64,000 bases of DNA from Flavobacterium endophyticum. Its GTDB lineage: Bacteria > Bacteroidota > Bacteroidia > Flavobacteriales > Flavobacteriaceae. Both the position numbers and the translations under genes were made by a program. Position 1 is the stretch's first letter; each line of letters starts with the position of its first letter. Below are positions 37,316-45,869 of the stretch, one piece after another. Where the stretch lies: positions 62,001 through 126,000 of the forward strand of contig NZ_RBLC01000002.1 in assembly GCF_003634455.1 (NCBI RefSeq). The letters are read 5' to 3'. The notes below the pieces were generated by a model. It did not search any database, was not told the origin of the DNA, and saw only the letters and a list, made by a program, of their open reading frames with translations.

Positions 37316-37702
37316 CAGTACTGCATCCTGTCGGTTCAGTATTGCATGGAGCAGATGCAGAATAACACATACTCCTTATAACACAACATAGTGACGGTGC
37401 TATACAGCAACATACACATGAAATACAACATAAAATTATTGCTTTATAACATGTACTAGTATGTCATACTACATGCAGTAGATGTATTAGTACCTATAGA
37501 TGATGTTATGCTACAAGGAATATTTACTGGGCTACACCTGACAAACATTATATTACATAATACTAATGTTATATAACAATAATCGTATGTTGTGCAACAT
37601 AGAACTGATGTCATGTAACACGATAAAGATAGCATACAACAAGAAGTGCTTGTTACACAACATAAGACTGATGTAATATAACAAACACTTCCTGCTTATA
37701 GC
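37316..37702. repeat. Degenerate 21-bp tandem array
   Basis: About 18 contiguous units of 20-22 bases, most of exactly 21, each with a YAACA or similar core, e.g. TAACATGTACTAGTATG, CAACATAGAACTGATG, TAACACGATAAAGATAG, CAACATAAGACTGATG. Units are strongly diverged but keep phase. There is no spacer structure, so it is not CRISPR, and no open frame. It occupies most of the 816-base gene-free gap 37001-37816; the rest of that gap (37001-37315) is AT-rich without visible structure. Confidence 0.7.
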
Positions 37703-37816
37703 ACTATATCAATTCTTTGCAGAGCTTGAGACTTTTAGGCTTTTGCCCTCTCCCAATACTCCCAACTTTATGACTTTACAGCTTTCCACTATCAACTATC
37801 CATTAAAAACTATCAA

Positions 37817-38416
37817 CTACAAACTATCCCTCCGAAGTATCCCCTTCTCCACACTCTCTTCTAACAAACGCTCCGCGTAGTTCCAAATAGAAGTTGAACC
37901 GTTTGCGATTGCTTTTTTCTTGTCGTAAACCGTGTGGTATTCGACATTGAATTCGGCCCAGGTTCCGCCATTGTTGCTAGAGTTCTGCAATAAAGGTTCA
38001 AAGCGGTCCATGGCCCTGGCAAATTTTGCCTCATCGGTACTTCCTTCTTCAAACTCTTCCCAAACCGCTATGAAGTCTTGCGCCTGCGCTTCCGGCAATA
38101 GTCCAAAGATTCGCTTTGCGGCCAAAAGCTCTTCCTCCGTATTAGTATGATTTTTTGTAGTATCGTAGATAAACGTATCGCCTGCGTCAATTTCGACCAG
38201 ATCGTGGATCAATACCATTTTTACGACCTTAAGCACGTCAATCGGCTTGTCGGAATGCTCCGCCAAGACCAGCGCCATTACGGCCAGATGCCAGCTGTGC
38301 TCCGCATCATTTTCATGCCGGTCGCTGTTAAATAATTTAGTCCGGCGCTGTATGTATTTTAATTTATCGATTTCCTTGATAAAGGCGACCTGTTGCAGCA
38401 AATTGTTTGTATCCAT
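37817..38416 (-). CDS. HD-domain hydrolase (5'-nucleotidase YfbR-like)
   Basis: 199 residues from ATG 38416. The metal-binding HD pattern is complete: His in RHENDAEHSWHLAVMAL, His-Asp in VLIHDLVEIDAGD, and a later Asp in KFARAMDRFEPLL. This family dephosphorylates deoxynucleoside monophosphates or similar substrates. A TTG 13 codons upstream is possible but adds non-conserved sequence. It stands alone on the minus strand. Substrate inferred from family only. Confidence 0.85.
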   Translation of the reverse strand: MDTNNLLQQVAFIKEIDKLKYIQRRTKLFNSDRHENDAEHSWHLAVMALVLAEHSDKPIDVLKVVKMVLIHDLVEIDAGDTFIYDTTKNHTNTEEELLAAKRIFGLLPEAQAQDFIAVWEEFEEGSTDEAKFARAMDRFEPLLQNSSNNGGTWAEFNVEYHTVYDKKKAIANGSTSIWNYAERLLEESVEKGILRRDSL

Positions 38417-38577
38417 TACGTTTCGAGTTATGCTAGTAGCGCAAAGCCAAGACAAAGCAATTGGTTATCTCAAGCTTTTTTGTTGTTGATAAACATTACT
38501 GCAAAGGTACAGCGATTCGCGCGGAGGCAGCGTAGCAATTCCCTTAAAATTTCAAGTCCGTTTTATAAAAATGCAGC

Positions 38578-39072
38578 TTATATAGCAACCGTGTTGTTGT
38601 TTTTCTTTTGTTTCCTAAACTGATAGACGAAGCCGGCAATAAAAAGGACAAGCAAAACAAGAAGCGTCTTTCCGATGATAGGATCGCTGCTATCCTTTGC
38701 CAACGGATGTCCAATCGGAACGCGGGTAAACGTTTCGTTAACGGTAGGCACAAGCGACAGGAAAAAGCTAAACGACAGGCAGAAGTTTTCAAAATGACGC
38801 GCCCTGCCGCTGCTTTTCTTTTTAGAGTAAAGAAAATAGGCTTCCACTACAAGGAACATGATAAACACAGAAAAAGCATGTCCCGCATTCAGTCCGCCAT
38901 GTTTTGAAATGCCCAACGACGTCAGCGACGTAATAAGGGTTCCATAAAAATATATTTTACCCGATAAGGCGCCGAGATAGATCTTACCGTATTTGACAAA
39001 TCCTACGATGGCCGCAACAATGGCCGCAATACCGATAACGGTATGAAAAATTCCTAAATTTGAAAGTCCCAT
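38578..39072 (-). CDS. Four-TM membrane protein of unknown function
   Basis: 164 residues with four predicted TM segments: near 10-25 (IGIAAIVAAIVGFV), 40-55, 65-82 (AFSVFIMFLVVEAYFLY) and 138-152 (TLLVLLVLFIAGFVY). The third loop is long and contains a THP-like IGHPLAKDSSDP stretch. I do not recognise the family with certainty; it resembles small Bacteroidota membrane proteins near AraC genes. A divergent or upstream AraC gene (39235-40089, same strand) may control it. Confidence 0.75.
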   Translation of the reverse strand: MGLSNLGIFHTVIGIAAIVAAIVGFVKYGKIYLGALSGKIYFYGTLITSLTSLGISKHGGLNAGHAFSVFIMFLVVEAYFLYSKKKSSGRARHFENFCLSFSFFLSLVPTVNETFTRVPIGHPLAKDSSDPIIGKTLLVLLVLFIAGFVYQFRKQKKNNNTVAI

Positions 39073-39109
39073 TTTATCTTATTTTAAGTTAGTAATGACG
39101 GGACAAATG

Positions 39110-39193
39110 TCTATCAGAATAAACAGAATCATTTAGCGGATCGGTTCAATTGTTTGGCAATTTGGTTCACAAAAAAAACACACTTCTGATAGA
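39110..39193. other. Long-range 10-bp inverted repeat upstream of the membrane protein gene
   Basis: TCTATCAGAA (39110-39119) recurs inverted as TTCTGATAGA (39184-39193), 64 bases apart, in the leader of the gene at 38578-39072. It may be paired regulator sites, or a loop, for the AraC protein encoded next door. Function unproved. Confidence 0.4.
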
Positions 39194-39234
39194 TCAGAAA
39201 GAGGCTTAAAAGAAGATAGTCTATTAGGTACTTA

Positions 39235-40089
39235 TTACTTGCTGTTTTGCTTTTGTCGGTAAGCTGTAGGCGAAACCTTGTATTTGCTGGTAAAGCTTTT
39301 GGTGAAATTTGCAAGATCATTAAACCCGCAATCAAACGCAATTTCAGTAATACGCTGGTCAGACAGCAAGAGCAGTTCGGCCGCTTTCTCCAGCTTTTTG
39401 GCTTTGATGTAGTTGGCGGGCGTATCGTTGTATATCTTAGCGAATTCGCGTTTGAAGGAAGATACGCTTAGGTTGTTCTGCTGTGCCAGTTCTTCAATGG
39501 TAAGCTGCGAAAACAGGTGCGCCTCGATAATCTGCTTAAACGTATAGGTAGTAGGAGAAAAAAGCTGCGATAAAATAAGCTGTATCGCTTCCGCATTCTG
39601 TGTCTGCGATAGGAGCAATATGATTTCCTTTACTTTCAAGATCAGGATGTCTTCGTTGATCAGGGACGGATTCTCGAAATAAAACAGCAATCCTTCGATG
39701 TATTTTTGGATCAGGAAATCGTTGTTTATCTTTTCGCTAGATTGGTTAGAGATGGTATTCTTTGGTACCTGAAGCAATACCGGCAGTTCCCTGTCGTATA
39801 TCTTCTTTAATATCTCCGGATAAAAGGTAACGATCACAATCTCGCAATTGCTTTTCGGATGGGAATGATGGAGCTGCTTTCCGGACTGGATGCAGTTCAG
39901 CAATAAAGAATAGTTCGTCGGAATGTTGAGCCGCTCGTCATCGATCTGGTATTCGACATCCCCTTTCAGCACGTATAAAAAGCAAGCTTGTTCCGTGACC
40001 GGAAAATCAAACTGGAAGGGCGGCGTCAAAGCAATTTTTTGAAGCAAGGTCTTGCCGTATAGATCGTGCTTTTTATAATCGTTTATCAT
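39235..40089 (-). CDS. AraC family transcriptional regulator
   Basis: 284 residues. The N-terminal cupin-like ligand domain (about 20-130; FLYVLKGDVEYQIDDERL) is followed by a helical linker and the C-terminal double HTH (about 185-283): LTIEELAQQNNLSVSSFKREFAKIY and ITEIAFDCGFNDLANFTKSFTSKY. The start at ATG 40089 has a minus-strand -7 element upstream. It faces the divergent VOC gene at 40284 and precedes the membrane protein gene, both possible targets. Confidence 0.92.
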   Translation of the reverse strand: MINDYKKHDLYGKTLLQKIALTPPFQFDFPVTEQACFLYVLKGDVEYQIDDERLNIPTNYSLLLNCIQSGKQLHHSHPKSNCEIVIVTFYPEILKKIYDRELPVLLQVPKNTISNQSSEKINNDFLIQKYIEGLLFYFENPSLINEDILILKVKEIILLLSQTQNAEAIQLILSQLFSPTTYTFKQIIEAHLFSQLTIEELAQQNNLSVSSFKREFAKIYNDTPANYIKAKKLEKAAELLLLSDQRITEIAFDCGFNDLANFTKSFTSKYKVSPTAYRQKQNSK

Positions 40090-40126
40090 AGCAATGTAGT
40101 GGCATCGTTTCTGCGTGTCCGAATAC

Positions 40127-40134
40127 CAAAGATA
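40127..40134 (-). promoter_or_regulatory. Candidate -7 element of the AraC gene
   Basis: On the minus strand the bases read TATCTTTG, an exact TAnnTTTG, 37 bases before the start codon. Confidence 0.45.
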
Positions 40135-40239
40135 CGCTATAATTTAAGAAATCGGATTATCGGTGCCGACGGATCTGCATTCCGACACAACAAATCCAGT
40201 CCGAAAGAAAAAAGCCAAGACTGCTGACAGACTGTTGTC

Positions 40240-40265
40240 ATACCGCCCCATTACATTTGCGGTAT
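40240..40265 (+). promoter_or_regulatory. Promoter with overlapping inverted repeat upstream of the VOC gene
   Basis: TACATTTG at 40252-40259 is an exact -7 element. The inverted arms ATACCGC (40240-40246) and GCGGTAT (40259-40265), 12 bases apart, enclose it. A protein bound here would block transcription of the gene at 40284; the adjacent AraC regulator is the obvious candidate. Confidence 0.5.
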
Positions 40266-40283
40266 AACTTTAAAACAGAAGAA

Positions 40284-40694
40284 ATGAATTTCGTATCCAT
40301 CCGCATTATTACCGATCGTCTAGACGAATTGGTAGCATTTTACGAACAGGTAACGGGCAAGACCGCCGTGCGCTATACTCCCGACTTTGCCGAGCTAAAA
40401 ACAGCCACCGCCACCTTGGCTATCGGAAGCATCAAGACCTTGCTTTTCTTTGGCGGCGAGGCTATTGCAAGGCCCGCCCAAAACAGCAGCGTCATCCTCG
40501 AATTTAGGGTAGACGATGTAGAAAAAGACTATGCCCGGTTGGCAGCCTATCTTGAAGATCGTATCGTCCAGAAGCCTACGGCGATGCCTTGGGGTAATAC
40601 CTCGCTGTTGTTTCGCGATCCCGACGGCAACCTCGTAAATCTGTTTACGCCTGCAACACCCGAAGCCATAGCAAAGTTTGACAACAGCAATTAG
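40284..40694 (+). CDS. VOC family protein (glyoxalase/bleomycin resistance fold)
   Basis: 136 residues with two beta-alpha-beta-beta-beta repeats of the vicinal oxygen chelate fold. The C-terminal motif SLLFRDPDGNLVNLFTP is typical, with metal-binding Glu candidates at about residue 84 (ILEFRV). ATG 40284 is used; an in-frame codon 27 bases upstream overlaps the -7 element. The enzyme could act on glyoxal adducts, aromatic diols or antibiotics. Gene order next to two AraC regulators and an efflux pump hints at detoxification. Confidence 0.88.
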   Translation: MNFVSIRIITDRLDELVAFYEQVTGKTAVRYTPDFAELKTATATLAIGSIKTLLFFGGEAIARPAQNSSVILEFRVDDVEKDYARLAAYLEDRIVQKPTAMPWGNTSLLFRDPDGNLVNLFTPATPEAIAKFDNSN

Positions 40695-40696
40695 AT

Positions 40697-40704
40697 TAAA
40701 TTTG
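40697..40704 (+). promoter_or_regulatory. Candidate -7 element of the second AraC gene
   Basis: TAAATTTG, an exact match, preceded by TTG at 40678-40680 with a 16-base spacer. It lies 33 bases before the GTG start at 40737. Confidence 0.5.
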
Positions 40705-40736
40705 TACTTTTATCGCCCTAAGAAATTGCATAAAGC

Positions 40737-41573
40737 GTGAACCCGAAGCCTAAAATACTGCTGCATAAAGATGAATTAAAAAGCATTGGGATTGATATAA
40801 AGTCCTTATCGCTGCTTACAGATGTGACCCATCCTGCGCACAGGGACGATCATTTTATGTTTATCATCCAAGCAAAAGGAACTTCGACATGGGAATTGGA
40901 TTTCAATACGATAACCTTAGAACCCAATTCTCTTTGTTATGTTGCGCCCGGACAGGTGCATCGCAATATCAGCTCGGAAAAGCCGGAAGGATGGCTGTTT
41001 TTTGTCGATCCCAGTTTTGCCTTGCAACAGTACCGCGAAGTTTTTGATACCTTCTTAAATAGCAACCAATACCTTCTTTTAGATAAAAATGAGGATCTTT
41101 TTGAATTGGTGGCTATGCTACAAAAGTGGCTCGAAAGCGGCGAAGCCCTATTAAAAGCGCAAATGCTCACCTCCCTGACCAAAACGATTGTGGGATGGAT
41201 AGCCCAAAAAATATTGACGACCAACGAAAAGCGCATTGATTTTGAAGGTTCTAAATACGTGATAACCGCAAAGTTCAAGCAGCTCATCCAGCAGAAGTTT
41301 CGAGAATACAAGCAGGTGAAGGAGTATGCCGACTTTCTCAACATCACGCCGCTCTATCTTAATGAGGCTATAAAAAAGATCACCGGATTTGCGGCCAGCT
41401 ATTGGATCCATCAAGAAATTATCCTGGAAGCAAAGCGGCTGTTGCAGTATACCGACCTCAACATTACGGCTGTTGCTTATGAATTGGGCTATGACGATTA
41501 CGCCTACTTTTCGCGCTTCTTTAAAAAGAATACGGGCACTACCCCGCTTCATTTTAGAAACAGAAAACCATGA
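40737..41573 (+). CDS. AraC family transcriptional regulator
   Basis: 278 residues from a GTG start. The N-terminal cupin sensor (about 35-110) has HPAHRDDHFMFIIQ and the PGQVH motif. The C-terminal HTH pair (about 180-277) has VKEYADFLNITPLYLNEAIKKITG and ITAVAYELGYDDYAYFSRFFKKNTG. The MFS exporter gene at 41659 and the NmrA-type gene at 42901 follow on the same strand, so this regulator likely controls them. The inducer is unknown. Confidence 0.92.
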   Translation: MNPKPKILLHKDELKSIGIDIKSLSLLTDVTHPAHRDDHFMFIIQAKGTSTWELDFNTITLEPNSLCYVAPGQVHRNISSEKPEGWLFFVDPSFALQQYREVFDTFLNSNQYLLLDKNEDLFELVAMLQKWLESGEALLKAQMLTSLTKTIVGWIAQKILTTNEKRIDFEGSKYVITAKFKQLIQQKFREYKQVKEYADFLNITPLYLNEAIKKITGFAASYWIHQEIILEAKRLLQYTDLNITAVAYELGYDDYAYFSRFFKKNTGTTPLHFRNRKP

Positions 41574-41625
41574 TTTGTCCAACTAATACCATGAAATAAC
41601 AGCGTTATCCCCTATCCTCCCTGCC

Positions 41626-41633
41626 TAATTTTG
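41626..41633 (+). promoter_or_regulatory. Candidate -7 element of the MFS gene
   Basis: TAATTTTG matches TAnnTTTG, 25 bases before the start codon at 41659. Confidence 0.45.
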
Positions 41634-41658
41634 TACCCGAAAGTTTAATTACAATAAT

Positions 41659-42843
41659 ATGGATACAATCATCAGCGGGGATACTACCAAAACCTCTTTT
41701 TATGCCGCGATCGCTCCGATTATCTTATCGGTATTCGCAATCTACCTTACCATCGGAATAACGCTGGGCATACTGCCCGGCTACATACAAAACAGCCTAG
41801 AATTCGGGAGCGTTACCGTGGGTATCGTTATAGGACTGCAAGCCTTGGCAACGTTATTGACAAGAGCCTATGCAGGCAAGACGACCGACACCAAAGGCGC
41901 AAAAGTCAGCACCCGTTTGGGGACCATTCTTACGACAACGACGGGCATCTTGTACGTTGCCTCTACCTTTTTTATGTCAAACGTATCTTTGGCGCTTGGG
42001 ATTATCTTGGTCGCAAGGATGATTCATGGCATTGCCGAAAGCCTATTTCTTACCGGAGCCTTGACTTGGGGAATCGGCTTGGTGGGAGCCCAAAAATCAG
42101 GACGGGTAATGACCTGGAACGGTATTGCCATGTATGCCGGAATTGCGATTGGCGCGCCTTTGGGCATCGGAATGACAAAAATCTTCGGGATTGAAAGCGC
42201 CTTTGCTACCCTCGTGCTTTTGTCGATCATCAGCTGGCTTATTATCAAAAAGCTTCCTACCCTATCTGTAGACCTAAGTCATGTTCGCACGCCGTTCTAC
42301 AAAGTAATCGGCAGCATTGCCGGACAAGGATTGGCGCTGGCCTTTTCATCGATAGGATTCGCTTGTATTTCGTCTTTTATCGCGTTGTTCTTTGTCCAAA
42401 AACAATGGGGCGATCCTTCGCTGGCCTTTGTCTGCTTTGGGGTTTCGTATGTGCTTGTCAGGGTCTTTTTTTCTTCGTTTCCTGACAAATATGGAGGACT
42501 TAGGGTGACCTTGTTCTCGTTACTGATCGAAATCCTTGGACAGCTTTTAATCGGATTCTCTACTTCAAAAGTGATGGCCATAGCAGGATGCAGTTTGACA
42601 GGCGCAGGATTCTCGCTCATATTTCCGTCGTTGGGCGTTTTAGCGATAAAAAAAGTGAATCCGCAAATGCGCGGCACCGCTTTAGGAGCGTATGCAGCCT
42701 TCTTCGACTTGTCGCTTGGAATCGCCGCTCCTATTGCCGGATTTGTAGCCAGCTGGTTCGATTACCAATCCGTTTATATATTCGGCGGAGTCAGCGCGCT
42801 GCTCGCCATCGTTGTCTTATTGCTTGGAAAGAACAAAGCCTAA
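41659..42843 (+). CDS. MFS transporter, efflux type
   Basis: 394 residues with twelve predicted TM segments. The loop after TM2 reads RAYAGKTTDTKGAK, the major facilitator motif A. The TM5 GIGLVGAQKSGRVMTWNGIAMYAG... stretch (shown only in part) recalls YhhS/arabinose-efflux-like drug exporters. The likely substrate is a drug, sugar or toxic metabolite. It lies between an AraC regulator and an NmrA-like oxidoreductase. Confidence 0.88.
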   Translation: MDTIISGDTTKTSFYAAIAPIILSVFAIYLTIGITLGILPGYIQNSLEFGSVTVGIVIGLQALATLLTRAYAGKTTDTKGAKVSTRLGTILTTTTGILYVASTFFMSNVSLALGIILVARMIHGIAESLFLTGALTWGIGLVGAQKSGRVMTWNGIAMYAGIAIGAPLGIGMTKIFGIESAFATLVLLSIISWLIIKKLPTLSVDLSHVRTPFYKVIGSIAGQGLALAFSSIGFACISSFIALFFVQKQWGDPSLAFVCFGVSYVLVRVFFSSFPDKYGGLRVTLFSLLIEILGQLLIGFSTSKVMAIAGCSLTGAGFSLIFPSLGVLAIKKVNPQMRGTALGAYAAFFDLSLGIAAPIAGFVASWFDYQSVYIFGGVSALLAIVVLLLGKNKA

Positions 42844-42900
42844 ATCGGCACGAACGTGCTTTATTACTCTCAAATATCCACTAATCAAAAAAACATACAA

Positions 42901-43809
42901 ATGAAAATAGTCTTAACAGGTTCTCTTGGAAATATCGGAAAACCACTCACACGCGAACTGGTACAGAAAGGACATTCGGTTACCGTTATCAGCAGTACCC
43001 TTGAAAGAAAAAAAGAAATCGAGCAGCTGGGCGCACTAGCCGCTATCGGCAGCATGTTTGACACCGACTTCTTGGCCGCTGCCTTTACAGGAGCCGATAT
43101 CGTTTACCTTATGGAAACTATGGAGGCGGCCGGAGATCTATTCGACAAGGAAGTCGATTTTATCAGCCGCATTACAGAAATTGGCCGCAACTATAAAAAA
43201 GCCATCGAGCAATCTGGCGCACAAAAAGTCGTGCACCTGAGCAGTGTCGGCGCGCATACAGACACCGGAATCGGCATCTTGCTTTTTCACCATAACGTCG
43301 AAAAGCTCTTGCGTCAATTGCCCGAAGCCGTTTCCATCAAATTTATCCGTCCGGTCGGATTTTACATCAATATGTTCTCTTTTGTGCAGACCATCAAGTC
43401 GAAAGGTTCCATCATTTCAAACTACGGCGGCGATACGAAAGAACCGTGGGTATATCCGACCGATATCGCCAGCGCGATAGCCGAAGAAATAGACCGTCCG
43501 TTTGATGGAAGAACTGTGCGTTATGTCGCCAGCGACGAAGTGGCTCCCAACGAAATCGCCAAGGCCTTGGGCGAAGCCATCGGCAAGCCCGATTTGCAAT
43601 GGCAGGTCATCTCAGACGAACAGCTGCTCGACAATTGGCTGCGCATCGGCTTTAATCCTCAAGTCGCCCACGGTTTTGTCGAAATGCAGGCCAGCCAGGG
43701 TAATGGCTCGCTCTATGAAGACTATTACCGCAACAAGCCGGTCTTGGGCAGCGTAAAGCTGGCGGAGTTCGCGGCAGAATTTGCGAAAGTTTACAGTAAT
43801 CTTCTCTAG
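42901..43809 (+). CDS. NmrA/SDR-type NAD(P)-binding protein
   Basis: 302 residues. The N-terminus MKIVLTGSLGNIGKPLTREL has the Gly-rich Rossmann motif GxxGxxG; an HLSSVGAH stretch matches the atypical SDR active-site region. No Tyr-x-x-x-Lys pair is obvious, as usual in NmrA-like proteins, which often sense NADP or act as quinone reductases. It follows the MFS gene by 57 bases and precedes a strong terminator, so the two likely share a transcript. Start ATG 42901 is preferred over an upstream codon at 42856. Confidence 0.88.
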   Translation: MKIVLTGSLGNIGKPLTRELVQKGHSVTVISSTLERKKEIEQLGALAAIGSMFDTDFLAAAFTGADIVYLMETMEAAGDLFDKEVDFISRITEIGRNYKKAIEQSGAQKVVHLSSVGAHTDTGIGILLFHHNVEKLLRQLPEAVSIKFIRPVGFYINMFSFVQTIKSKGSIISNYGGDTKEPWVYPTDIASAIAEEIDRPFDGRTVRYVASDEVAPNEIAKALGEAIGKPDLQWQVISDEQLLDNWLRIGFNPQVAHGFVEMQASQGNGSLYEDYYRNKPVLGSVKLAEFAAEFAKVYSNLL

Positions 43810-43880
43810 CTATGAGAAGCACAGAATCAATACGTTATAATAGGCTACAATAGGCTCTCGTATCGTATGTTTCTAAACAG

Positions 43881-43912
43881 AAAAACCTGATGCAATGCAT
43901 CAGGTTTTTTTT
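43881..43912 (+). terminator. Terminator after the NmrA-type gene
   Basis: AAAAACCTGATGC pairs with GCATCAGGTTTTT (43881-43909), followed by T's. The hairpin is nearly symmetric, so it may also stop the convergent minus-strand gene at 43934. Confidence 0.88.
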
Positions 43913-43933
43913 ATCTGCTTGTGCGAGGCTTAC

Positions 43934-44395
43934 TTATTTGCCTTTTTTTCCATGTCCTTTTCCTTCACCATGTCCTTTGGCTTTGCCTTGCGCCTTGTTA
44001 TTACCTTTTCCAGGCTTAGCGCCGATAGTCTTTTGTGGTTTTCCCTTATAGCCTTTGGCATATTTTATTTTATGGGCTTTAAAATTTGCATAGGGAGCAT
44101 TGCCTCTGTAATCTGTCAAAACAACCTTGTAGCCGCCATAAAGATCGTAGTTTCGATACGCCACAGGCAGTGTCCTGCCATGAATCCATTTACCCTTGCT
44201 GATATAGATATAGTCAGAGGTCTGTATGTCATAATAGGTTTCAATATCGGGAATATAATAATAACGGACATCTGTATAGCCGACAGGCCCCCACGCCGGA
44301 GGGTTTCCTATGTTCACATTGACATTTACCTGAGCTTGAGAAATCGCAGATATCAAAAGCAACATACCAAAAATTAATCTTTTACTACTTTTCAT
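43934..44395 (-). CDS. Secreted protein with basic Gly/Lys/His-rich tail
   Basis: 153 residues with a signal peptide ending ISQAQ. The mature part (about 24-115) has an aromatic, Tyr-rich beta pattern (VRYYYIPDIETYYDIQTSDYIY, abbreviated) followed by a 40-residue tail built from Gly, Lys, Ala and His (KGHGEGKGHGKKGK). The basic tail could bind nucleic acids, anionic polysaccharides or metal. Similar secreted proteins are common in Flavobacteriia; their function is unknown. Confidence 0.75.
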   Translation of the reverse strand: MKSSKRLIFGMLLLISAISQAQVNVNVNIGNPPAWGPVGYTDVRYYYIPDIETYYDIQTSDYIYISKGKWIHGRTLPVAYRNYDLYGGYKVVLTDYRGNAPYANFKAHKIKYAKGYKGKPQKTIGAKPGKGNNKAQGKAKGHGEGKGHGKKGK

Positions 44396-44484
44396 AAGCC
44401 AAAATTTTAAATTACTACTGTCCCGTTAGGAATTAAATTAGAAATCTGGAACTAAGATACGACATAATAGTATATGGCATTTAT

Positions 44485-45615
44485 TTAAAATTGATATAAT
44501 ACAAAGCCCAGCAAAGCGCCTCCCAATACAATCAGTGCACTATTGATATTCTTGAAGCGGAATACGACAAAAGCACTGCTAAGGGCAATAATAACGGTAT
44601 CCGAATCATAAATTGTTTCTCTGCCCATTGCAAGGCATACTGAGGCTATGATGGCTACAGAAGCGACATTTACCGCATCAAGAAAAGCGGATAGCATCTT
44701 GGACTGGCGTATTTTTTTCATCAGGGGATTGAGCAGTGCCACAAATATAAATGATGGGAGAAATATTGCAATGGTAGATACTGCGGCTCCCATGAAGCCG
44801 TTAATTTGGTAACCAATAAAAGTAACAGATGAAAAAACGGGACCCGGCGTAAACTGACCTACAGCAATAGCATCCGTCAATTGCTGCCTACTCAATAACC
44901 CTGTTGCTACTAATTCAGTATCTAAAAAAGCAAACAATACATAACCGCTTCCATACAAGATAGCGCCTATTTTCAGAAAGATGAAGAACAATCGGATAGT
45001 TGTATCGGAGAATAAGCTACTGCCGCTTAGCTGTAAAAACAGAAACGGTGCAACGTTTTGTAAAGTAGATGTCTTTCTGCTTGCGAGAGAATAAAACACG
45101 ACAGCCAGCAAGCCAGCCCCAAACATAAGGTAAATTTCATTGATATTGAACAGAGAGGCTGTCAGTACCCCGATACCAACAATTACTAAGAATAGTGATT
45201 TTAAGGATTTCCTTGCCAACGGATAAACTGCTCCGATAATTACTGCAATAATCGCAGGCTTGATACCATAAATAAAAGGCTGCACTTCAGGCAATTGTCC
45301 GTATTGTTGGTATAGAAAAGCAAATATACCCGTAATGAAAACAGCAGGAAGAATAAAGCTCAGTCCTGCCGCTAGCAAGCCTTTCCATCCTCCCTTCTCA
45401 TAACCAATGTGTATAGCCATCTCGGTACTGTTGGGTCCGGGTATAAGATTGGTAGCACCGAGCAAGTCTAGAAAATGCTGTTCGCTCATCCATTTTCTTT
45501 TCAATACGACTTCTTGCTGCATCATAGCAATGTGCGCTGCAGGACCGCCAAAGCCAATAAAGCCCAATTTTAGAAATAGCTGTATGATTTTTTTTATACT
45601 GACTTTAGCTTCCAT
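44485..45615 (-). CDS. chrA: Chromate transporter (ChrA), bidomain form
   Basis: 376 residues. Two CHR half-domains: the first starts LGFIGFGGPAAHIAMMQQEVV and contains GATNLIPGPNSTEMA; the second repeats the pattern with GSGYVLFAFLDTELV and QFTPGPVFSSVTFIG. Fused halves and about ten TM segments agree with the long-chain ChrA family, which exports chromate driven by the proton gradient and often serves sulfate or other anions. It is a single gene with its own upstream region. Confidence 0.92.
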   Translation of the reverse strand: MEAKVSIKKIIQLFLKLGFIGFGGPAAHIAMMQQEVVLKRKWMSEQHFLDLLGATNLIPGPNSTEMAIHIGYEKGGWKGLLAAGLSFILPAVFITGIFAFLYQQYGQLPEVQPFIYGIKPAIIAVIIGAVYPLARKSLKSLFLVIVGIGVLTASLFNINEIYLMFGAGLLAVVFYSLASRKTSTLQNVAPFLFLQLSGSSLFSDTTIRLFFIFLKIGAILYGSGYVLFAFLDTELVATGLLSRQQLTDAIAVGQFTPGPVFSSVTFIGYQINGFMGAAVSTIAIFLPSFIFVALLNPLMKKIRQSKMLSAFLDAVNVASVAIIASVCLAMGRETIYDSDTVIIALSSAFVVFRFKNINSALIVLGGALLGFVLYQF

Positions 45616-45818
45616 TGTCTCTTTTCTTACCTGTGGAATATGCCGTCTTTAGGCATGCTAAAATAACTATAAAAGCTATAATAATTGTCTGTGCAGATTG
45701 TACTTTTTACTTTGATAATAATCGAATAGATAAACCAAGACTGCAAAATTGTCATCTTGCTTCTTTGGTAGTGCAACTGCTTTCACAATACCTTATTATT
45801 GTCTTTCTTATTTAAAAA

Positions 45819-45855
45819 GAAGCCTTCAAAATCAACGATCTTGAAGGCTTTTTTG
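45819..45855. terminator. Terminator of the methyltransferase gene
   Basis: AAGCCTTCAA and TTGAAGGCTT arms with an 11-base loop and T/A runs on both sides. It lies 15 bases past the stop of the gene at 45870-46502. The rest of 45616-45818 shows nothing I can name. Confidence 0.82.
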
Positions 45856-45869
45856 CTACGGATTATCTT

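Noticed and set aside
37316-37702. Possible CRISPR array
   Set aside because: Units are contiguous with no unique spacers, are too short and too divergent, and no cas gene is in the window.
38608-38907. 99-codon plus-strand frame with Lys/Arg-rich sequence
   Set aside because: Antisense of the membrane protein gene 38578-39072, whose hydrophobic segments and start are convincing.
41151-41582. 143-codon minus-strand frame
   Set aside because: Antisense of the AraC gene 40737-41573, which has intact helix-turn-helix motifs.
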